This document shows, piece by piece, positions 47,739 to 56,065 of a stretch of 64,000 bases of DNA. The first letter of the stretch is position 1. Each line of letters opens with the position of its first letter. Source of the stretch: Nocardia aurantiaca (GTDB taxonomy: Bacteria > Actinomycetota > Actinomycetes > Mycobacteriales > Mycobacteriaceae); the NCBI RefSeq assembly GCF_009708175.1, contig NZ_WMBB01000002.1:310001-374000 (forward strand), written 5' to 3'. Under the pieces are notes generated by a model, which made no database searches, had not been told where the DNA came from, and saw nothing but the letters and a program-made list of their open reading frames with translations. A program made the translations under genes and the position numbers.

Positions 47739-48317
47739 ATGGTGAGCCGCACGCTGTGTATTGCGCAGGAATCCGATGCCGACGAGCTGCTTTCGACCGA
47801 TGATTTCGCCCTGTTGGTCGGAATGATGCTCGATCAGCAGTTTCCCATGGAGCACGCATTCCGCGGCCCGAGGAAACTCGCCGACCGGATGGGCGGGTTC
47901 GATATTCACAAGATCGCCGACGCCGATCCCGAGGAATTCGAGGAGCTGGCCGCCACCCCGCCGGCCATCCACCGCTATGGGCGGTCCATGGGCCGGCGCG
48001 TGCAGGAGTTGGCCCGATACATTGTCCAGAACTACGACGGCAATACCGCGGCCCTGTGGACCGACGGTGATCCGGACGGCAAGGAAGTCCTGAAGCGGCT
48101 CGAGAAGTTGCCGGGTTTCGGCGCGCAGAAGGCGCGAATCTTCCTGGCGCTCCTGGGCAAACAGCGCGGGCTCGCCGTTGCCAGCTGGCGCGAGGCGGCC
48201 GGCGCGTACGGCGAGGACGGTTCCCGCCGTTCGGTCGCCGACGTCACCGACGCCGAATCACTCACGCAGGTGCGGGAATTCAAGAAACAGGCGAAGGCCG
48301 CCGCCAAGGTGAAGTAG
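47739..48317 (+). CDS. HhH-GPD-type DNA repair family protein
   Basis: A 192-aa protein of the actinobacterial HhH-GPD group (TIGR03252-like). VGMMLDQQFPMEHAFRGP is the helical N-terminal part, and LEKLPGFGAQKARIFLALLG is the helix-hairpin-helix. The catalytic Asp after the hairpin in true glycosylases is not obvious here, so activity is uncertain. The ATG at 47739 (MVSRTLC) fits the family. DNA binding in base-excision repair is inferred from the fold only. Confidence 0.85.
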   Translation: MVSRTLCIAQESDADELLSTDDFALLVGMMLDQQFPMEHAFRGPRKLADRMGGFDIHKIADADPEEFEELAATPPAIHRYGRSMGRRVQELARYIVQNYDGNTAALWTDGDPDGKEVLKRLEKLPGFGAQKARIFLALLGKQRGLAVASWREAAGAYGEDGSRRSVADVTDAESLTQVREFKKQAKAAAKVK

Positions 48318-48433
48318 ATCGCGTCCGTTCGGGCCGATCGAATCAAGCTGGTTTTTAACCTCCAGGAATCTGGGAGGTTGCTTAATGCTTGCCGCCGACA
48401 GTTCAGTTCGCGGCAGTGGGAAGCAGTACCAGA

Positions 48434-49129
48434 ATGAAGATGAGGAAATTCGCCGGGATCGCGGCATTGACGATCGCGGCAACGGGTGTGACGGCCGGAA
48501 CAGCGTACGCCGGTCCGGCCAAGGTCGATGAGGGTGCGATCAACTACACCGCCCAGACCACCGACGCCGGCACGGTCATTCGCACCGACGCCGGTTCGCT
48601 GGTGGTCGAGGACGGGGCGCTGAAGATCAAGGCGGCCAATGGAATCACCGTCGCCGGTACGGAATTGAAGTTCCGCGTCGACGAATTCGAGTTCCCGATC
48701 GCGGCGCAGGTCAGCGACCGCACCGCGACCCTGACCCCGCAGCTCGATGTGGACCACGCGGTCTACAAGCCGGTCGCGCTGCCCTACGAGGATCAGGCTC
48801 CCTGGAAGACCCAGTACGACCGCGAGCAGGCCGCCTGGGGCCGCCTGCGCGATACCATCGGCCTGGGCGCGACCGTGGGCACGCTGGTCGGCGGCCTCGG
48901 TGGCGCGGCGCTGGGCTGCGTCGCCGGTGTCAGCGTCGGCCTGGTGGCAACCGGTGCGCTGGCGACCCTGTTCGGCGCGGGCCCGCTCGCGGGCTGCGTG
49001 GTGGGTGCGGCGACCGTCGGGTTCCTGGGTACCCTCGCCGGTCAGTTGTTCGTCACGGCTCCGGTCGCGATCGCCGCCGCGGTGCAGTACTTCACGACTA
49101 TCAATCAGCCGTTCACGCCTGCCAAGTAG
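48434..49129 (+). CDS. Secreted Gly/Ala-rich hydrophobic protein, paralog 1
   Basis: A 231-aa protein of unknown family. A clear signal peptide (MKMRKFAGIAALTIAATGVT, cleavage near A-Y-A-G) is followed by an acidic/polar domain with IRTDAGSLVVEDGALKIKAA and KFRVDEFEFPIAAQV. A conserved block ALPYEDQAPWKTQYDREQAA precedes a long Gly/Ala hydrophobic C-terminal region with G-x-x-x-G spacing (ATVGTLVGGLGGAALGCVAG, then LFGAGPLAGCVVGAATVGFL). Two Cys (G-C-V-A-G and G-C-V-V-G) are conserved in all three paralogs. The glycine-zipper look suggests membrane insertion or oligomerisation. Two paralogs follow in tandem. Confidence 0.85.
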   Translation: MKMRKFAGIAALTIAATGVTAGTAYAGPAKVDEGAINYTAQTTDAGTVIRTDAGSLVVEDGALKIKAANGITVAGTELKFRVDEFEFPIAAQVSDRTATLTPQLDVDHAVYKPVALPYEDQAPWKTQYDREQAAWGRLRDTIGLGATVGTLVGGLGGAALGCVAGVSVGLVATGALATLFGAGPLAGCVVGAATVGFLGTLAGQLFVTAPVAIAAAVQYFTTINQPFTPAK

Positions 49130-49288
49130 GCAGTTTCGGCAACCGATGGGCAAAGGTTCACTGCGTTGGAACCAACGAGCCACATTGCGTTTGTAATGGC
49201 CGGTTTCCATCACTGGGTCCCAGGGGCTACACCTGACCTTGTTCCCCTGGGGCGCATCCGCTCATCTCAAGAGGAATCCCGAAAACAC

Positions 49289-49990
49289 ATGCGTCTCAAG
49301 AAATTCGCTGCGGTATCCGCGCTCGTCGTCGCCGCTGTGGGCGTCACCGCCGGCACCGTGAACGCTGCCCCGGCCGCCGACGACAACGGCGCCATCAACT
49401 ACGCGGTCACCACCACCGACACCAGCAGCATCCTGCGCACCGACGCCGGTTCGCTGGTCAACGACAATGGCAACCTGGAGATCAAGGCCGCCAACGGCAC
49501 CGTCGTGGCGAAGATGCCGCTGAGCTTCCGCGTCGACGACTTCGAGTTCCCGATCGCCGCGGAGATCGCGGATCACACCGCGACCCTGACCCCGCAGTAC
49601 GACATGGACCACGCGGTCTACAAGCCGGTCGCCCTGCCCTACGAGGACCAGGCTCCCTGGAAGTCGGACTACGACCGTGAGCAGGCTGCCTGGAACCGCA
49701 TGAAGGACACCATCAGCACCGGCGCCACCATCGGCACCCTGGTCGGTGGTATCGGCGGCGCGGCCGTCGGTTGTGTCGCGGGTGTGGCCGCGGGCCTGGT
49801 CGCGACCGGCGCGCTGGCCGGTCTGTTCGGCCTCGGCCCGCTCGGCGGCTGTGTCCTCGGCGCTAGCGCGGTCGGCTTCCTGGGCACCCTGGCCGGTCAG
49901 ATCTTGATCACCGCGCCGGTCGCCATCGCCGCCGCGATCCAGTACTTCTCCACCATCAACGGGCCGCACATCGCCGCCCCGGCCAAGTAA
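49289..49990 (+). CDS. Secreted Gly/Ala-rich hydrophobic protein, paralog 2
   Basis: A 233-aa protein with the same layout as the gene upstream: signal peptide MRLKKFAAVSALVVAAVGVT (cleavage near VNA-AP), polar domain with ILRTDAGSLV and SFRVDDFEFPIAAEI, the block ALPYEDQAPWKSDYDREQAA, and the Gly-zipper C-terminus with two conserved Cys. It differs from paralog 3 mostly in the first half; the second half is nearly identical at DNA level. GAGG lies 14 nt before ATG. A terminator-like hairpin follows at 50034. Confidence 0.88.
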   Translation: MRLKKFAAVSALVVAAVGVTAGTVNAAPAADDNGAINYAVTTTDTSSILRTDAGSLVNDNGNLEIKAANGTVVAKMPLSFRVDDFEFPIAAEIADHTATLTPQYDMDHAVYKPVALPYEDQAPWKSDYDREQAAWNRMKDTISTGATIGTLVGGIGGAAVGCVAGVAAGLVATGALAGLFGLGPLGGCVLGASAVGFLGTLAGQILITAPVAIAAAIQYFSTINGPHIAAPAK

Positions 49991-50033
49991 GAGCGAGGGG
50001 CTTTATACGCATCAGCGAATACCTCATCGGGAC

Positions 50034-50063
50034 AACCCGCTCGGCCGTATCGCCGGGCGGGTT
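50034..50063 (+). terminator. Terminator after paralog 2
   Basis: AACCCGCTCGGC pairs with GCCGGGCGGGTT (one T-G pair) around a 6-nt loop, followed by a pyrimidine-rich TTTCCCATTTC. Confidence 0.75.
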
Positions 50064-50193
50064 TCCCATTTCAACTGTTCACCGGTGCGATTGTTCATCG
50101 GTTCAGCACCCCGGATACATACTTCGTTCGCGTCGGGCCGTTTCGATCATGCGGTCCATACCTGCGGACTGCCTGATGAGGAAACAAAGGGAA

Positions 50194-50895
50194 ATGCGCA
50201 TCAAGAATTTCGCCGCCACCGCGGCGTTGGTCATCGCCGCCATGGGCGTCACCGCCGGCACCGTCAATGCGGCCCCCGCCGCCGACAATGGCGTTATCGA
50301 CTACGCCGCAACGACTTCCGACACCAATACCATCATCCACACCGATGGCGGTTCCATGGTGGTCGAGGACGGCGCTTTCAAGATCAAGGCCGACAACGGC
50401 ACCGTGCTGGCCGGTCTGCCGCTGAACTTCCGGGTCGACGACTTCGAATTCCCGATCGCCACGGAGATCGCGGATCACACCGCGACCCTGACCCCGCAGT
50501 ACGACATGGACCACGCGGTCTACAAGCCGATCAACCTGCCCTACGAGGACCAGGCGCCGTTCAAGAGCGACTACGACCGTGAGCAGGCCGCCTGGAACCG
50601 CATGAAGGACACCATCAGCACCGGCGCCACCATCGCCACCCTGGTCGGCGGTATCGGTGGCGCGGCCGTCGGTTGCGTCGCCGGCATCGGCGCGGGTCTG
50701 GTTGCCACCGGCGCGCTGGCCACCCTGTTCGGCCTCGGCCCGCTCGGCGGCTGCGTCCTCGGCGCTGCCACGGTCGGCTTCCTGGGAACCCTGGCCGGTC
50801 AGCTGTTCGTGACAGCCCCGGTCACCATCGCCGCCGTGTACAACTACTTCGTCACCATCAACCAGCCGCACATCGTCGCGCCGCCGACGAAGTAA
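50194..50895 (+). CDS. Secreted Gly/Ala-rich hydrophobic protein, paralog 3
   Basis: A 233-aa third copy. Signal peptide MRIKNFAATAALVIAAMGVT, polar domain with IIHTDGGSMVVEDGAFKIKA and NFRVDDFEFPIATEI, the block NLPYEDQAPFKSDYDREQAA, and the same Gly-zipper C-terminus with two Cys. AAAGGGA directly precedes the ATG. A hairpin follows at 50924. Each of paralogs 2 and 3 has its own terminator, so the genes are probably individually expressed. Family unknown to me. Confidence 0.88.
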   Translation: MRIKNFAATAALVIAAMGVTAGTVNAAPAADNGVIDYAATTSDTNTIIHTDGGSMVVEDGAFKIKADNGTVLAGLPLNFRVDDFEFPIATEIADHTATLTPQYDMDHAVYKPINLPYEDQAPFKSDYDREQAAWNRMKDTISTGATIATLVGGIGGAAVGCVAGIGAGLVATGALATLFGLGPLGGCVLGAATVGFLGTLAGQLFVTAPVTIAAVYNYFVTINQPHIVAPPTK

Positions 50896-50923
50896 TAGCG
50901 ACCCTGTCGCGAAGATCTGGTCG

Positions 50924-50954
50924 ACCCCCGTCCGGCACCCTGCTGGGCGGGGGT
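50924..50954 (+). terminator. Terminator after paralog 3
   Basis: ACCCCCG-CC arms pair with GG-CGGGGGT around a ~14-nt loop, followed by TTTCGC. The stem is imperfect but G/C-rich. Confidence 0.6.
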
Positions 50955-51050
50955 TTCGCACTGTCCCGCACCGCGACCGCGGTCGGCTCGCGACTTGCGA
51001 TCGGTGTGAGCACAATCCTGTCACCGGGCGCGCGCCGGTGCTGAAGTGGG

Positions 51051-51602
51051 GTGATGGGCGAGCTGACCTCCATTCACGGCGCGGCTGCCGCGCTGACTCC
51101 GGCCGACGGGGCCGATCTGCGGCGGACGTTCGCGCACTTTCCCAGCGGAGTGGTGGCGGTGTGCGCGCGCATCGGCGGGACTCCGTATGGGTTGGTGGCG
51201 AGCACTTTCGTGCCGGTATCGCTGGATCCGCCACTGGTGTCGATCTGCATTCAGTACACGTCGGAGACCTGGCCGCGGCTGGAGCAGGCCGACCGGCTGG
51301 GGTTGAGCCTGCTCGCCGGTGAACAGGAGGCGGCGGCGCGCGGGCTGAGTTCGCGGCGCGGGGATCGGTTCCGCAATGTCGAGCTGCGAGCCGGGAACGG
51401 GAGCGCCGCCTTCGTGGCCGGAGCGACCGCCTGGCTGGAAACCTCGGTGCACGAACAGGTTCCGGCGGGCGACCACGCCGTGGTGCTGTTGCGGGTCCAC
51501 CGCATCGGCGCGCGCCCGGAATCCGAGCCGCTGGTCTTCCACCGCAGCGGTTTCCGCGCCCTCCACGACCCGGACCCGGAGCGCGACGAAGCCGTCGGCT
51601 GA
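51051..51602 (+). CDS. Flavin reductase family protein
   Basis: A 183-aa split-barrel flavin reductase (HpaC/FRP type): LRRTFAHFPSGVVAVCARIG, YGLVASTFVPVSLDPPLVSI with the flavin-binding S-T-F, and GLSLLAGEQEAAARG. Such proteins supply reduced FMN to two-component monooxygenases. Three FMN-dependent monooxygenase genes lie in the operon just downstream, so this is their likely partner. The start is GTG 51051 or ATG 51054. Confidence 0.9.
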   Translation: MMGELTSIHGAAAALTPADGADLRRTFAHFPSGVVAVCARIGGTPYGLVASTFVPVSLDPPLVSICIQYTSETWPRLEQADRLGLSLLAGEQEAAARGLSSRRGDRFRNVELRAGNGSAAFVAGATAWLETSVHEQVPAGDHAVVLLRVHRIGARPESEPLVFHRSGFRALHDPDPERDEAVG

Positions 51603-51707
51603 TTTCCGCGCTTCCACCGTAAGTCCGGAAATCGACTGTCATGCCATTGAATTCACGCTGATCCGGACCGGCGACACGCACTGCCGGAATTCGTATCGTC
51701 GTCACCA

Positions 51708-51794
51708 CCATCCAGAGCGATCGAGAGACCTGGCTCGCAGACATCGCAGCAACCCCCGCGCACGTGGTGCGGGTGCTTCCGCCAGGACCGATGG
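51708..51794 (+). promoter_or_regulatory. SAM (S-box/SAM-I-like) riboswitch
   Basis: The leader before the permease gene has the S-box core: CGAGAGACCTGGCTCG (P2 with the C-T-G-G-C element), then GA-C-A-T-C-GCAGCAACC, a P3 hairpin CCCGC...GCGGG (51755-51773), and GGTGCTTCC after it. P1 closes with CCATC (51708-51712) and GATGG (51790-51794). P1 directly abuts the RBS (GGAGGAC at 51794-51800), so ligand binding may hide it. It is shorter than classical SAM-I. Binding of S-adenosylmethionine is inferred from the pattern. Confidence 0.7.
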
Positions 51795-51805
51795 AGGACG
51801 AATCC

Positions 51806-52726
51806 ATGAGCACGCTGGCGGCGACCGCGCAGACCGAGCGGGAAGCTGGACACGATGACGGAGATCTGCCGATCGTCCGTACCCGCCACCCATGGCGCTG
51901 GGTCACGGGAGCGATCGCGCTGGTGCTGGTCGCGCAGTTCGCGCACGGCCTGATCACCAATCCGGGCTGGGAATGGGGCACTTTCGCGCAGTACATTACC
52001 GCGAAGTCGGTGCTGTCGGCATTGACCGTGACGCTGGAGCTGACCTTCTGGGGCACCCTGCTGGGGTTCTTCCTGGGGATCTGGCTGGCGGTGGGCCGGC
52101 TGTCGCGGAATCCGGTGCTGCGGGCGATCTCCTGGACCTATGTGTGGGCGTTCCGCTCGATTCCGCTGATCGTGCAGCTGCTGTTCTGGTTCAACCTGGC
52201 CTACCTGTACAAGACGCTGTCGCTGGGGATTCCGTTCGGGCCGGAGTTCGCGCGGTTCCAGACCAATGGCGTGATCAGCGGATTCACCGCGGCTGTCATC
52301 GGTTTGGCGCTGCATCAGGCCGCATATTCGGCGGAGATCATCCGGGCCGGGATCATCTCGGTGGACGAGGGGCAGTGGGCGGCGGCCCGGTCGCTGGGTC
52401 TGCCGTGGCGGCGGCAATTCTTCACCATCGTGGCGCCGCAGGCCATGCGCGGGATTCTGCCGAATGCCGCCAATGAGGTGATCAGTCTTTTCAAGGGCAC
52501 CTCGATCGTGTCGACCATGGCCATTGCCGAGCTGTTCTATCAGGTTCAGGTGATCTACGGCCGCAATGGCCGGGTGGTGCCGCTGCTCATGGTGGCGACG
52601 GCCTGGTACATCCTGCTCACCACCGTCCTGAGCGTCATTCAGTTCTATATCGAGCGGCACTTTTCGAGAGGACGCAGTTCCCGCGAAAGCCGTTCCGCGA
52701 GTGCGAAAGGCGGGGACCGGCGATGA
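51806..52726 (+). CDS. Amino-acid-type ABC transporter permease
   Basis: A 306-aa membrane protein with about five TM segments after a polar N-terminus. The family 3 (HisM/GlnP) pattern is clear: SALTVTLELTFWGTLLGFFL, WAFRSIPLIVQLLFWFNLAY and the EAA loop EGQWAAARSLGLPWRRQFF. The ATG at 51806 follows GGAGGAC by seven bases. It is the first gene after the riboswitch and overlaps the ATPase gene by ATGA. Confidence 0.93.
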   Translation: MSTLAATAQTEREAGHDDGDLPIVRTRHPWRWVTGAIALVLVAQFAHGLITNPGWEWGTFAQYITAKSVLSALTVTLELTFWGTLLGFFLGIWLAVGRLSRNPVLRAISWTYVWAFRSIPLIVQLLFWFNLAYLYKTLSLGIPFGPEFARFQTNGVISGFTAAVIGLALHQAAYSAEIIRAGIISVDEGQWAAARSLGLPWRRQFFTIVAPQAMRGILPNAANEVISLFKGTSIVSTMAIAELFYQVQVIYGRNGRVVPLLMVATAWYILLTTVLSVIQFYIERHFSRGRSSRESRSASAKGGDRR

Positions 52727-53487
52727 GCGAATTCGCGATCGAATTACGCGGTGTTCGAAAATCCTTCGGCCGCAACGAGGTGCTGTCCGGCATCGATCTG
52801 GCCGTCCGCCCCGGCGAGGTCACGGTGATCCTCGGCCCGTCGGGTTCGGGCAAGTCGACGCTGCTGCGCACCATCAACCATCTCGAGCAGGTGGACGGCG
52901 GCACCGTCCGGGTGGGCGGCGGGCTGATCGGCTACCGCCGTAAGGGCGACAAGCTCTATGAGCTGCATGAGCGCGAGATCCTGCGGCAGCGGGCGCGCAT
53001 CGGTTTCGTCTTCCAGAACTTCAATCTCTTTCCGCACCTGACGGTTCGGGAGAATGTGGCACTGGCGCCGGTGGCCGCCCAACACCGCCCCAAGGCCGAG
53101 GTGAACGCCGAGGCGCTGGAGTTGCTGGCGCGAGTCGGCTTGGCGGACAAGGCCGACGAGTATCCGAGTCGGCTGTCGGGCGGGCAGCAGCAGCGCGTGG
53201 CCATCGCGCGGGCCCTGGCCCTACGGCCGGAGGTGGTGCTGTTCGACGAGCCCACCTCCGCGCTCGATCCGGAGCTGGTCGGCGAAGTCCTCGATGTCAT
53301 CCAGGATCTCGCCCGCGGCGGCTCGACCCTGGTGATCGTCACGCACGAGATCGGTTTCGCCCGCGAGGTCGCCGACACCGTGGTGCTGATGGACGCCGGT
53401 CGCGTCGTCGAACAGGGTCCGCCCGCGCAGGTGCTGGACAACCCGTCGCACCCGCGCACCAAAGCCTTTCTCGCACACGTCCTCTGA
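52723..53487 (+). CDS. Amino-acid-type ABC transporter ATPase
   Basis: A 254-aa ATPase. Walker A is GPSGSGKST, the Q-loop is FVFQNFNLFPHLTV, the signature [15 protein letters not shown], Walker [13 protein letters not shown], and the switch His VTHEI. It matches the polar-amino-acid (GlnQ) ATPase class. ATGA overlap with the permease implies coupled translation. Substrate is probably an organic sulfur compound or amino acid, from the riboswitch context. Confidence 0.95.
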   Translation: MSEFAIELRGVRKSFGRNEVLSGIDLAVRPGEVTVILGPSGSGKSTLLRTINHLEQVDGGTVRVGGGLIGYRRKGDKLYELHEREILRQRARIGFVFQNFNLFPHLTVRENVALAPVAAQHRPKAEVNAEALELLARVGLADKADEYPSRLSGGQQQRVAIARALALRPEVVLFDEPTSALDPELVGEVLDVIQDLARGGSTLVIVTHEIGFAREVADTVVLMDAGRVVEQGPPAQVLDNPSHPRTKAFLAHVL

Positions 53488-53508
53488 GCACCAGGTAAGG
53501 AAACGCCC

Positions 53509-54492
53509 ATGTCTCTGGCGAGCCGTCGCAGACGGATCACCGCGCTTATCGCGCTCACCGTACTCGGCCTGTTCGCGAGCGCCTGTGGCGGCGCCGGCGA
53601 CGGCGGTGTCCGGAGCTCCGATACCGTCAACGGGCTCAGCTACGACCTGTCGCCGCAGCAGCCGGGCCGCGTGCACGCCACCAAGGTGGACGCCATCGCG
53701 GCGCAACTGCCCACGGCCGTGCGAGATCGCGGCACGCTGGTGGTGACCGGTTCGGTCGGCGCCACACCGCCGCTGCGCTTCTACGCCACCGACGACCGCA
53801 CCCCGATCGGCTCCGACACCGACATCTCCTACCTCATCGCCGACATCCTCGGACTGAAGGTGGACACCCGCATCGGCGACTGGGCGCAGAACTTCGTGAA
53901 AATCGATTCGGGCGAGGCGGACGTCTTCATCAGCAATGCCACCGTCACCGAGGAGCGCAAGGAGAAGTACGACTTCGCCACCTACCGCCTCGACAATATC
54001 GCCCTCGAGGTGCCCAAGGACGCGACGTGGACCTATAAGGACCGGAAGTCGCTGGCGGGCAGGAAGATCGGCGTCGGGTCCGGCACCAATCAGGAACAGC
54101 TGCTGGTGAAATGGAACGAGGACAACCTCGCCGAGGGCCTGCCCAAGATCGATCTCGTCTACTACGAGAAGGCCGGCGACTACTACCTGGCGCTGTCCTC
54201 CGGACGCCTCGACGGCTATCTCGGCCCCAATCCCGCAGCCCGATATCACGCCGCCGCAAGCGGCCAGACCAAGGTGGTCACGACCCTCTCCGGCGCGGGC
54301 GACGCCCTCCAGGCCGAAATCGGCGTTCTGACCAAGAAGGACAACGGCCTGGCCGGACCGCTGCGGGCGGCTCTCCAGTACGCCATCGACAACGGGCTCT
54401 ACAAGCAGGTCCTGGACCGCTGGGGCCTGGGCGACGAGGCCGTACCGCAGTCTCGGATCAATCCGCCCGGACTACCGAAGAAGAAGGGATGA
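53509..54492 (+). CDS. Substrate-binding lipoprotein (SBP_bac_3 type)
   Basis: A 327-aa protein with a lipoprotein signal (LTVLGLFASACGG, lipobox ending in Cys). The binding domain includes DRGTLVVTGSVGATPPLRFY, DTDISYLIADILGLKV, and EADVFISNATVTEERKEKYD, the family 3 solute-binding layout. It completes the amino-acid-type importer of the two genes before it. Its stop overlaps the GNAT start. Confidence 0.93.
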   Translation: MSLASRRRRITALIALTVLGLFASACGGAGDGGVRSSDTVNGLSYDLSPQQPGRVHATKVDAIAAQLPTAVRDRGTLVVTGSVGATPPLRFYATDDRTPIGSDTDISYLIADILGLKVDTRIGDWAQNFVKIDSGEADVFISNATVTEERKEKYDFATYRLDNIALEVPKDATWTYKDRKSLAGRKIGVGSGTNQEQLLVKWNEDNLAEGLPKIDLVYYEKAGDYYLALSSGRLDGYLGPNPAARYHAAASGQTKVVTTLSGAGDALQAEIGVLTKKDNGLAGPLRAALQYAIDNGLYKQVLDRWGLGDEAVPQSRINPPGLPKKKG

Positions 54493-54998
54493 GCGTGTCG
54501 CGCACCGTATTCCACGTCGGACAGCACGATCCGCTGGCCGCGCCGCTGCTGGCGGAGCTGGCCATCGAATACAGCAGCCGCTACGGCCGCACCCCCGGCG
54601 AGGTGCACGCGGACCTGACCGGCTATTCGGCGAGCCATTTCGCCCCGCCGCACGGCGACCTCCTGATCGTCGTGGAGGACGGAGAACCGGTGGCGGGTGG
54701 CGCGTTCCAGCGCTATGACGACCGAACCGCCGAACTGAAGCGGATCTGGACGGCGAGCGCGCACCGGCGCAAGGGGTTGGGCCGGTTCGTGCTCGAACAG
54801 CTGGAGACCGAGATCGCCCGCCGCGGCTACCGGCGCATCTACCTGACCACGGGGCCGCGCCAGCCGGAGGCGGTCGCGCTGTACACCGCGGCCGGGTACA
54901 CCGCGTTGCCGCGCGATGTCGTGAAGGAAGTCGGCCACGTGCATCCGTTCGAGAAGTACCTGGCGGTCGGCGAGGGCGCGGAGGCGATCCCGGCATGA
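54489..54998 (+). CDS. GNAT-family N-acetyltransferase
   Basis: A 169-aa protein with the GNAT core: LLIVVEDGEPVAGGAFQRYD, AELKRIWTASAHRRKGLGRF (acetyl-CoA pyrophosphate loop R-R-K-G-L-G), and YRRIYLTTGPRQPEAVALYT. Its ATG overlaps the binding-protein stop and its own stop overlaps the next start. It probably acetylates an imported compound; substrate unknown. Confidence 0.9.
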   Translation: MSVSRTVFHVGQHDPLAAPLLAELAIEYSSRYGRTPGEVHADLTGYSASHFAPPHGDLLIVVEDGEPVAGGAFQRYDDRTAELKRIWTASAHRRKGLGRFVLEQLETEIARRGYRRIYLTTGPRQPEAVALYTAAGYTALPRDVVKEVGHVHPFEKYLAVGEGAEAIPA

Positions 54999-56065
54999 AA
55001 TTCCTGCTCCTGACGCTCATCACGCACACTCCCGACCCGGTGACGGGTGACACCGAGTCAGCCCGGCAGCGCCTGCGCCGGGTGGTCGACAGCGCCCGGC
55101 TGGCCGAGGATCTCGGCTACGACGGTTTCGCGGTGGGGGAGCGGCATGAGGATCCGTTCATCTCCGCGGCCCCGCCGGTGGTGCTGAGCCATATCGCGGC
55201 CGTCACCGCCCGCCTGGCTCTGTTCACCGGCGTCACCACACTGAGCCTGCTCGATCCGGTGCGCGCCTTCGAGGACTACTCGACCCTGGACAATCTCTCC
55301 GACGGGCGCCTGGAGCTCATCATCGGCAAGGGCAACGGCGCGGCGCAGGCCAAGCTGTTCCACGTCACCACCGACGATCAGTGGGATCGCAATCGCGAGG
55401 GCTATGAGCTGTTCCGCAAGCTCTGGGACAGCGACAACGTCACCTGGGAGGGCCGTTTCCGGCCATCGCTGACCGAGGCCAAGGCGCTGCCCCGCCCGTT
55501 GCAGCCGCGCCTGCGCATCTGGCACGGCAGCGCCACCAGTCGGGAATCCGCGGATTATGCCGCGCGGCACGGGGATCCGCTGTTCTCGGCGAATGTCACC
55601 TATCCGATCGAGCCCTACGCGGACCTGGTCGACCATTACCGGGAGCGCTGGGCGGCCTACGGCCATGACCCCGCCGAGGCGCTGGTCGGCGCGGGTACCG
55701 CTGGGTTCCTGGTGACCCGCACCTCGCAGGAAGCGCTGGATCTGTATCGCCCGGTCTTCGAGGCGAGGCAGGCCGTGGCGCGGAAGTTCGGCGTACCCAT
55801 CGTCTTCGAGACCGTGGAGGACTTCGCCGCCCGTTCCTCGGCCCTCATCGGCAGTCCGGAACAGGTGTTGGACAAGGTGAGCCGCTACCACGAGCGGTTC
55901 GGCCACGAGGTGATCCACCTCAGCGCCGACGCGGACGGCCGCACCGAGATCCAGCACCGCGACAGCCTGGAACTCTTCCAGGCCGAGGTCGCCCCGGAAC
56001 TGCGCCGCCATATTCCCAGCCGCCCGCTCGGCGGCGATCGCTACCCCTCCGGAGACCTCCGATGA
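54995..56065 (+). CDS. LLM-class flavin-dependent oxidoreductase
   Basis: A 356-aa luciferase-like (beta/alpha)8 protein. Visible features: EDLGYDGFAVGERHEDPFIS, ARLALFTGVTTLSLLDPVRA, FEDYSTLDNLSDGRLELIIG. Members use FMNH2 from a separate reductase to oxidise or cleave C-S, C-N or related bonds. It is embedded in the operon with ATGA overlaps on both sides. Reduced flavin could come from the reductase gene at 51051. Confidence 0.92.
   Translation: MKFLLLTLITHTPDPVTGDTESARQRLRRVVDSARLAEDLGYDGFAVGERHEDPFISAAPPVVLSHIAAVTARLALFTGVTTLSLLDPVRAFEDYSTLDNLSDGRLELIIGKGNGAAQAKLFHVTTDDQWDRNREGYELFRKLWDSDNVTWEGRFRPSLTEAKALPRPLQPRLRIWHGSATSRESADYAARHGDPLFSANVTYPIEPYADLVDHYRERWAAYGHDPAEALVGAGTAGFLVTRTSQEALDLYRPVFEARQAVARKFGVPIVFETVEDFAARSSALIGSPEQVLDKVSRYHERFGHEVIHLSADADGRTEIQHRDSLELFQAEVAPELRRHIPSRPLGGDRYPSGDLR

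Noticed and set aside
51708..51794. SAM-IV riboswitch instead of S-box
   Set aside because: The C-T-G-G-C and G-C-A-G-C-A-A-C-C spacing fits the SAM-I core better than the SAM-IV consensus I remember; a covariance search would decide.
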